Shown: positions 58,485 through 64,000 of the stretch, one piece after another | Layout: the number at the start of each line of letters is the position of its first letter | Position numbering within the stretch: position 1 is the first letter of the stretch | Origin: Gemmatimonas sp. | Lineage (GTDB): Bacteria; Gemmatimonadota; Gemmatimonadetes; Gemmatimonadales; Gemmatimonadaceae | NCBI GenBank assembly: GCA_025361705.1 | Contig: JANYJW010000021.1 | Coordinates: 1-64,000, forward strand | Length of the DNA: 64,000 bases | Reading direction: 5' to 3' | The notes under the pieces: model-generated | Seen by the model: the letters and a program-made list of their open reading frames with translations, nothing else | Database searches by the model: none | Told to the model about the DNA's origin: nothing | Position numbers and translations under genes: made by a program

Positions 58485-59339
58485 GCACCCCGCCGGTCCG
58501 TGCGCGCGCGGCGCGCGCGCAGCGCGGTCATGATCACCCTGACCGTCGTGGCGGCCTTGCTTGCCACGCTGCCGCTGATCTTCATCCTCGCGCTGCTGCT
58601 CACGCAGGGCGCATCGTCGCTCAACTGGGCTTTCTTCACCGCCATGCCAAGGCCGGTGGGCGAGTCGGGCGGCGGCATGGCGAATGCGCTGGCCGGCACG
58701 GTGATGCTCATCACCATCGCCTCGGCCCTCGGACTCCCCGTCGGCATCGGCGCCGGCATGTACCTCGCCGAGCATCGCGGCGGACGCCTGGCGTCGGTGG
58801 TGCGCTTCCTGTCAGACGTGCTCAACGGCCTGCCATCGATTGTCGTCGGCATCTTCGCCTGGCAGTTCCTCGTGCGTCCGGTGCACCGATTCTCGGCGCT
58901 TGCCGGCGGCATCGCGCTGGCGGTGATGATGATCCCGCTCGTCACGCGCACCACCGAGGAGATGATCCGACTGGTGCCCGATGCGCTGCGTGAGGCCGCC
59001 CTCGCACTCGGCTATCCGCGCTGGCGCACGTCGCTGACGGTGGTGCTGCGCACCGCGCTGCCGGGCATCGTGACCGGCGCACTCGTCGCCGTGGCGCGCA
59101 TCGCTGGCGAGACGGCGCCCCTGCTCTTCACGGCCTTCGGCAACCAGTTCTGGTCGACGTCGCTCACGCAGCCCATCAGCGCCCTTCCCCTGCAGATCTT
59201 CTCGTATGCCATCAGCCCCTACGATGAATGGCACGCGCTCGCCTGGGCCGGCGCGCTCGTCCTCCTCGCCCTCGTGCTCGTCATCAGCCTCGTCGCCAAG
59301 TTCGCCACGCGCTCCCGGTTCGGCAGTGCCAACGACTGA
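58437..59339 (+). CDS. pstA: Phosphate ABC transporter permease PstA
   Basis: Six membrane segments with [19 protein letters not shown] (EAA loop) and [19 protein letters not shown], both characteristic. The first ATG overlaps the pstC stop. The N-terminus is a repeat: four 12-bp units each begin with ATG in frame (Met1, 5, 9, 13), followed by an Arg-rich stretch ([14 protein letters not shown]). Any of these ATGs could be used. Confidence 0.94.
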   Translation: MNTRMSARMSTRMSTRAPRRSVRARRARSAVMITLTVVAALLATLPLIFILALLLTQGASSLNWAFFTAMPRPVGESGGGMANALAGTVMLITIASALGLPVGIGAGMYLAEHRGGRLASVVRFLSDVLNGLPSIVVGIFAWQFLVRPVHRFSALAGGIALAVMMIPLVTRTTEEMIRLVPDALREAALALGYPRWRTSLTVVLRTALPGIVTGALVAVARIAGETAPLLFTAFGNQFWSTSLTQPISALPLQIFSYAISPYDEWHALAWAGALVLLALVLVISLVAKFATRSRFGSAND

Positions 59340-60159
59340 GCCGCGCACCCTGACGACGGTCGCCGCGCCCACCGTGGCCAACGGCGCCGCCGACGCACAG
59401 CCGCTGGTGTCGGTGCGCGCACTCGACGCCTATTTCGGCGCGACCCGTGCCGTGCGTGACGTGAGCGTCGATTTCGTCGAGGGCCAGGTGACGGCCATCA
59501 TCGGCCCGTCGGGTTGCGGCAAGAGCACGCTGCTGCGCTGCCTCAACCGCATGCACGAGACCATTGCCGGCGCGCGCACCGAGGGCGAGGTGCTGCTCGA
59601 CGGCAAGGACATCTACGCGCGCGGCGTGAATCCCATCGCGGTGCGTCGGCGCATTGGCATGGTCTTCCAGCGTCCGACACCGTTTCCCACGATGTCCATT
59701 CGCGACAATGTGGTCGCGGGCTTTCGCGCGGCGGGGCACACGGCCCCCTCGCGCGCCGAACAGGACCAGATCGCCGAGTGGGCGCTGCGGCGCTCCGCCC
59801 TGTGGGACGAGGTCAAGGACCGCCTGCGCGAGAGCGCCATGGCGCTGTCCGGCGGCCAGCAGCAGCGGCTGTGCATTGCGCGCGCGCTGGCCACCCGCCC
59901 GCGGGTGCTGCTGCTCGACGAGCCCACGGCGTCGCTCGACCCCCTGAGCACGCAGAAGGTGGAGGAGCTGGTGTATGAGCTGCGCGGCGACGTGACGGTG
60001 GTGATCGTCACGCACAACATGCAGCAGGCGGCGCGCGTCTCCGACCGCACGGCGTTCATGCTGCTGGGCGAGCTGGTGGAGGTGGCGCCCACGACGCGCA
60101 TGTTCACGTCGCCGGCCGACGCGCGCACCGAGGCCTACATCACCGGGCGGTTCGGATGA
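59326..60159 (+). CDS. pstB: Phosphate ABC transporter ATPase PstB, copy 1
   Basis: Energises phosphate import. Walker [22 protein letters not shown]-loop [14 protein letters not shown], signature [16 protein letters not shown], Walker [16 protein letters not shown] and switch [15 protein letters not shown] at 59326 overlaps pstA by 14 bp and gives a short non-conserved N-terminal tail. The end, [12 protein letters not shown], is the standard PstB C-terminus. A second, diverged pstB follows directly. Confidence 0.94.
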   Translation: MPTTEPRTLTTVAAPTVANGAADAQPLVSVRALDAYFGATRAVRDVSVDFVEGQVTAIIGPSGCGKSTLLRCLNRMHETIAGARTEGEVLLDGKDIYARGVNPIAVRRRIGMVFQRPTPFPTMSIRDNVVAGFRAAGHTAPSRAEQDQIAEWALRRSALWDEVKDRLRESAMALSGGQQQRLCIARALATRPRVLLLDEPTASLDPLSTQKVEELVYELRGDVTVVIVTHNMQQAARVSDRTAFMLLGELVEVAPTTRMFTSPADARTEAYITGRFG

Positions 60160-60923
60160 CCACAACCCATACCGGTGCCGTGGCCGTCGAGCACTACTCG
60201 TTCTGGTACGGTCCCAAGCAGGCGCTGTTCGACATCACGCTCGACCTCGCCCCGCAGACAATCACGGCGCTCATCGGACCGTCGGGATGCGGCAAGAGCA
60301 CGTTCCTGCGCAGCATCAACCGCATGCACGACCTCCTGCCGGGCACGCGCAGCACGGGACGTATCCTGCTCGACGGCGATGACGTGCTCGCACCGTCGCT
60401 CGACGTGGTGCACCTGCGCCAGCGCGTGGGGATGGTGTTCCAGCGCTCGAATCCGTTTCCCAAGTCGATCTACGACAACGTGGCGTACGGCCCGCGGCTC
60501 AACCGCAGTCCATCGCGCACCGAGACCGACGAAGTCGTCGAGCAGGCGCTGCGCCGCGCTGCCCTCTGGGACGAGGTGAAGGACCGCCTGCGCGAGAGCG
60601 CCATGGGCCTGTCGGGCGGGCAGCAGCAGCGATTGTGCATTGCCCGCGCGCTCGCCAACGAACCCGACGTGCTGTTGCTCGACGAACCGTGTTCGGCGCT
60701 CGACCCCATCGCCACGCAGCACATCGAGGAGCTCCTCTGGGAGCTCAAGAAGGACCTCACCATCGTCATCGTCACGCACAACCTGCAGCAGGCGGGGCGC
60801 GTGTCGGACCATACGGCGTTCTTCTACCTGGGCCAGCTCGTCGAGCACGGCCCCACCGAGCAGCTCTTCACCGCACCTCGCGAAGAGCGCACCGAAGCGT
60901 ACATCACCGGGAGATTCGGATGA
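60156..60923 (+). CDS. pstB: Phosphate ABC transporter ATPase PstB, copy 2
   Basis: The same fold and motifs as copy 1: [39 protein letters not shown] (the more canonical PstB Q-loop), [47 protein letters not shown]. The CSALDP form is the usual one, whereas copy 1 has TASLDP. Both appear intact. It overlaps copy 1 and phoU by 4 bp, so both ATPases are made from the same message. Confidence 0.94.
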   Translation: MTTTHTGAVAVEHYSFWYGPKQALFDITLDLAPQTITALIGPSGCGKSTFLRSINRMHDLLPGTRSTGRILLDGDDVLAPSLDVVHLRQRVGMVFQRSNPFPKSIYDNVAYGPRLNRSPSRTETDEVVEQALRRAALWDEVKDRLRESAMGLSGGQQQRLCIARALANEPDVLLLDEPCSALDPIATQHIEELLWELKKDLTIVIVTHNLQQAGRVSDHTAFFYLGQLVEHGPTEQLFTAPREERTEAYITGRFG

Positions 60924-61600
60924 CCGACGGTTTTCGCCACTTTCACGACCAGCTGGGCACGCTCAAGCAGCGCCTGCTCGCGATGTCCGCGCGCGCCGAG
61001 GAGCTGGTGGAGCTCGCCGTCGATGCGCTGCTCACGAGCGACGTGGGCAAGGCGCAGGCGGTCATCGAGGCCGACCGTGACATCGACCGGATGGAACTCG
61101 AGGTCGAGCAGCTGGCGGTGGAACTGCTCGCGCTCCAGCAGCCGATGGCGCGCGACCTGCGCTTCCTCATCGCCGCCATCAAGGTGACGAGCGACTTGGA
61201 GCGCGTGGGCGACCACGCCGTGAACATCGCGCAGAGTTCACTGCGCCTGCACGCGCTGTCCACGCGCGTCACGCCGGAGCCGTCGATGGCGGAGATGGCG
61301 CGGCGCGCCCGCGCGATGCTCGCCGACGCGCTCGACGCCTTCGTGCGCGCCGATGGCGCGCTGGGGCGCGACGTCTGCGGCCGCGACGATGCCGTGGACG
61401 CCATGCACGACTCGCTCTTCCGCGTGCTGCTGACGCACATGATGGCTGACCCGCGCACCATCAACCCGGGTCTGGAGCTGCTGCTCGTGAGCCGGAATCT
61501 CGAGCGCGTGGCCGACCTCGCGACGAACATCGGGGAAGACGCCGTCTTCCTCGCCGAGGGCAAACAGATCAAGCACCACGCCGAAGACGGCACGCCCTGA
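60920..61600 (+). CDS. phoU: PhoU, phosphate-signalling regulator
   Basis: Two three-helix PhoU repeats with E/DxxxD metal-binding motifs: [42 protein letters not shown] in the first half and [20 protein letters not shown] in the second. It connects Pst to PhoR to repress the regulon when phosphate is plentiful. 226 residues; ATG at 60920 overlaps pstB2. Confidence 0.95.
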   Translation: MTDGFRHFHDQLGTLKQRLLAMSARAEELVELAVDALLTSDVGKAQAVIEADRDIDRMELEVEQLAVELLALQQPMARDLRFLIAAIKVTSDLERVGDHAVNIAQSSLRLHALSTRVTPEPSMAEMARRARAMLADALDAFVRADGALGRDVCGRDDAVDAMHDSLFRVLLTHMMADPRTINPGLELLLVSRNLERVADLATNIGEDAVFLAEGKQIKHHAEDGTP

Positions 61601-61661
61601 GGTTTCCCCGGCGCCCGGCGCGCGTTAGCGTTGTGACATCCCCGCGCGCCGAGCTCCCCGC

Positions 61662-63284
61662 ATGACGACGCCATCGCTGCGCCTGCACCCTGCTCCCTCC
61701 CGCGTTCCCCGCGAGGAGGGCACGCAACGCATCGCGGCCATCGACATTGGGTCCAACTCCATCCGGCAGATCGTGGCCGATGTGACGTCGGCCGGCGTCA
61801 TTCGCGTGATCGATGAAATGAAGGCCGCCCCGCGCCTGCAGTCGGGACTCGCCGAGACGGGCCTGCTGGGCGAGGAACCGATGCGCCTGGCGGTCGAGGC
61901 GCTGGGCCGCATGGCGTTGCTGGCGCGGCAACTCGGCTGCAAGCGCATCGAGGCCGTGGCAACATCCGCCGTACGCGCCGCAGGCAACGGCCCTGCTTTT
62001 CTCAAGCAGGTGCGTGAGACCGCCGGCCTGCGCGTGCGCCTGCTCGACGGCGAAGAGGAGGCGCGGCTCGCATTCCGCAGTGCGCTGGCGCATTTCGACC
62101 TTGGGCGCGGCCGCGCCATCGTGATGGACATCGGCGGCGGGTCGCTGGAACTCGCGCTCGCCGCCGAGGGCATCGTCGAGCGCTATGTCTCGCTGCCGTT
62201 CGGCGCCGTCCGTCTCACCGAGGAGTTCCTGCGCGACCGGCCGGCCGCGAAGGGCGTCAAGAAGCTGCGCAAGTCCATTCGCGACGACGTCCGGCGCACC
62301 ATTCCGGTGCGCGACTGGCGGGGTGCGGAGGTCATCGGTTCGGGCGGGACGTTCACGAACCTCGCGGGCATGGTGCTGGCGCGGCAGGGCATTCGCGTCG
62401 CGCACAGCGTGCACGGCACGCGCATGCCGTGGCACGAGATTGAGCACCTGCTCGAGACACTGCAGGAACTGACCCCGACGGAACGCCTCGCCGTACCCGG
62501 GCTCAACGCCGCGCGCGCCGACATCATCGTCGCCGGCCTCGCGGTCGCCGCCGAGGTCTGCGAGCGCATCGAACCGCGCGGCTTCGTCGCGTCGACCTAC
62601 GGCATTCGCGAGGGCCTCCTGCTCGAAACGGCGCGCATCGCGCCGGTGGTCAGCGATCCGGGCGAGGCGCGAGAGCGGTCGGTCCGTGAGTTCGCCGAGC
62701 GCTGCCACTTCGAGGAACCACACGCCCGACAGGTGCAGCGCTTGGCGCTTCAGCTTTTCGATTCCGTGGGCGCGCGCCTCGGCTGCACCGCCGCCGACCG
62801 ACCGGTGCTCAGCGACGCGGCGCTGCTGCACGACGTGGGCTACCACATCAATTACCAGAAGCACCACAAGCACTCGTTCCACCTCATCCAGCACGCCGAC
62901 TTTCTGGGCATGACGCCGGACGAGCAGACCGTCGTGGCGCACGTCGCGCGGTATCATCGCGGCTCGGCTCCCGACCGCGTGAAGCACGGCGAGTACGGCG
63001 CGCTGGAACGCACCACCAGGGCGCGCATCCAACGTCTCGCCGGCATCCTGCGTGTGGCCGACGGGTTTGATCGCGGGCACGCGGCGGCCGTCGAACGCAT
63101 TCGCGTGCGCTGGATGCGCCGCGCACTGCGCATCACGGCGCATCCCAGCGCCACCGCGCCGTCGATGCGTCTCGAGCTATGGGGCGCCAGCCGCAAGAAG
63201 GCACTGCTGGAGGAAGTGGCGGGCGCGCCGGTGGAAATCGTGGCGCCTGATGGGTCGGTGGTCGAGGACGGCGACGGCGCGTAA
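61662..63284 (+). CDS. Ppx/GppA phosphatase with C-terminal HD domain
   Basis: Exopolyphosphatase or pppGpp phosphatase. The actin-like ATPase fold has AAIDIGSNSIRQIVADV (about 25-41), VATSAVRAAGNG, MDIGGGSLELALA and IGSGGTFTNLA. The C-terminal region has the HD-like LLHDVGYHINYQKHHKHS and later VAHVARYHRG. The 540-residue length is that of the two-domain Ppx/GppA type. A hairpin (GGCGCGCG/CGCGCGCC, 61617-61650) lies before it, so it may be separately controlled. Polyphosphate breakdown would fit its location after phoU. Confidence 0.9.
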   Translation: MTTPSLRLHPAPSRVPREEGTQRIAAIDIGSNSIRQIVADVTSAGVIRVIDEMKAAPRLQSGLAETGLLGEEPMRLAVEALGRMALLARQLGCKRIEAVATSAVRAAGNGPAFLKQVRETAGLRVRLLDGEEEARLAFRSALAHFDLGRGRAIVMDIGGGSLELALAAEGIVERYVSLPFGAVRLTEEFLRDRPAAKGVKKLRKSIRDDVRRTIPVRDWRGAEVIGSGGTFTNLAGMVLARQGIRVAHSVHGTRMPWHEIEHLLETLQELTPTERLAVPGLNAARADIIVAGLAVAAEVCERIEPRGFVASTYGIREGLLLETARIAPVVSDPGEARERSVREFAERCHFEEPHARQVQRLALQLFDSVGARLGCTAADRPVLSDAALLHDVGYHINYQKHHKHSFHLIQHADFLGMTPDEQTVVAHVARYHRGSAPDRVKHGEYGALERTTRARIQRLAGILRVADGFDRGHAAAVERIRVRWMRRALRITAHPSATAPSMRLELWGASRKKALLEEVAGAPVEIVAPDGSVVEDGDGA

Positions 63285-63300
63285 TCGGCCGTCCAGCGCA

Positions 63301-63846
63301 TCAGTACCGAATGACGCTCGCGATGCTCAGCACGGTCAGCAGGGCGATGGCCTGCCCGGCCAGCATGTCGCCGGGGTAGTGAACGCCGAGGCGCACGCGC
63401 GACAGACCGATGATCGCCGCCAACGCAATGAGCGGCACGGCGAACGCCGGCATCGCCATGGCATAGGACGCTGCCACGGCCATTGCCGCGCTCGAATGGC
63501 CCGAGGGAAACGAGAACTCATCGGGCACGCGGGCCAGCGACCGCCCGTCCAGCGCCGACGCGGGGCGCTCGCGCACTGCGCGGCGCTTGACCAGTTGCAC
63601 GACGAGGTGCGACACCAGCAGGGAGCCCGCGGCGAGCACCGCGCCGTGCCGCACCAGGCCGCGCCCCACGGCGAACGGCACCAGCACGCAGGCGATGGTG
63701 CTCGTCGCGCCGCCCAAGTGCGTCACGCCTAGCCACGCGCGCCACCGCAGGGAGCGGGACGCGGGGTTCAGGGCAAGGCGGCTGAACAGCGCGCGGTCGT
63801 GCGTGTCGAGCCGCACCAGAAACCAGTCTCTCATCGCGCGAAGCAT
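63301..63846 (-). CDS. PAP2-family membrane phosphatase
   Basis: Hydrophobic protein with the three PAP2 phosphatase motifs: KRRAVRERP (KX6RP), FPSGHSS (PSGH) and SRVRLGVHYPGD (SRX5HXXXD). Such enzymes dephosphorylate undecaprenyl diphosphate or lipid phosphates at the periplasmic face. ATG at 63846 is chosen; the frame continues to 63960 but the added residues are not convincing, and 63834 is a further option. It converges on the ppx/GppA gene. The final 154 bases of the window (63847-64000) contain TATCTT at 63933-63938 on the plus strand and end in ATG, but no gene can be assigned. Confidence 0.85.
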   Translation of the reverse strand: MLRAMRDWFLVRLDTHDRALFSRLALNPASRSLRWRAWLGVTHLGGATSTIACVLVPFAVGRGLVRHGAVLAAGSLLVSHLVVQLVKRRAVRERPASALDGRSLARVPDEFSFPSGHSSAAMAVAASYAMAMPAFAVPLIALAAIIGLSRVRLGVHYPGDMLAGQAIALLTVLSIASVIRY

Positions 63847-64000
63847 TCGGCTGGTAATGTCGCGGCATGCGGCCAGGTTCGCAACGACGGCAACGACGGC
63901 ACCACCATGCACGGCCCGCCACCGTGCGGTATCTTTCGAGGGCCGCGACGACGTCGCCATGCGATGGAGACCGCGACCAGGCCCTCTTCAATCCACCATG

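Overview
The window is GC-rich, gene-dense bacterial chromosome with many ATGA/GTGA stop-start overlaps, GTG and TTG starts, numerous lipoproteins and secreted proteins, and a Gram-negative envelope (outer-membrane barrels, ExbB/ExbD, porin). The gene repertoire and protein style suggest Gemmatimonadota or a close relative. That placement is recall-based inference; no rRNA or database comparison was possible. No phage, IS element, CRISPR array or replication origin was seen.

Layout. 1-9042: M14 carboxypeptidase (3' end outside the window), purE-purK, a DmpA-type aminopeptidase, holB-moaC, a LysM lytic transglycosylase and a class A beta-lactamase-like lipoprotein. 9133-13865: a PAS/GAF histidine kinase, a double-domain UspA protein and a NarL-type two-component pair. 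14093-14165: tRNA-Lys(TTT). 14271-15722: a membrane glycosyltransferase. 15778-26974 (minus strand): a ten-gene envelope cluster with two outer-membrane barrel/coiled-coil proteins, a coiled-coil secreted protein broken by a frameshift, a 1.5-kb-residue TPR protein, one ExbB, two ExbD, an AgmX-like protein and a related lipoprotein. Its composition resembles the Myxococcus Agl/Glt trans-envelope machine. 27212-32892: two lipoproteins (one with Ig-like domains) and an AbiEi-like/Fic fusion. 33004-38483: the ribosome/SRP group ffh-rpsP-rimM-trmD-rplS-rnhB, interrupted by an AAA ATPase between trmD and rplS. 38592-46352: lon, a SET-domain methyltransferase, two envelope lipoproteins, prepilin peptidase, a SpoU methyltransferase and an M48 protease. 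46433-51757 (minus): a translationally coupled purine-salvage operon (double 5'-nucleotidase, 78-residue unknown, adenosine deaminase, purine nucleoside phosphorylase). 51944-63284 (plus): the phosphate regulon udk-phoB-phoR, pstS, an OprP-like porin, pstC-pstA-pstB-pstB2-phoU and ppx/GppA, with recognisable Pho boxes. 63301-63846: a PAP2 phosphatase.

Several signals are not explained by the genes. (i) Tandem arrays of the 7-mer GCCATCC/GGATGGC occur at seven places, mostly starting immediately after a stop codon or tRNA 3' end and always reading GGATGGC on the sense strand of that gene. A second 7-mer family (CCCGTCT) has the same architecture. (ii) A TANNNT hexamer lies exactly 6 nt before the start codon of at least seven genes that lack a Shine-Dalgarno sequence, suggesting common leaderless mRNAs. 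(iii) Perfect 11-bp-periodic Pho boxes precede pstS and pstC, and a weaker one precedes udk-phoBR.

Starts were chosen from signal peptides, ribosome-binding sites, overlaps and family length. Where the longest open frame had an implausible N-terminus, an internal start was preferred and this is stated.
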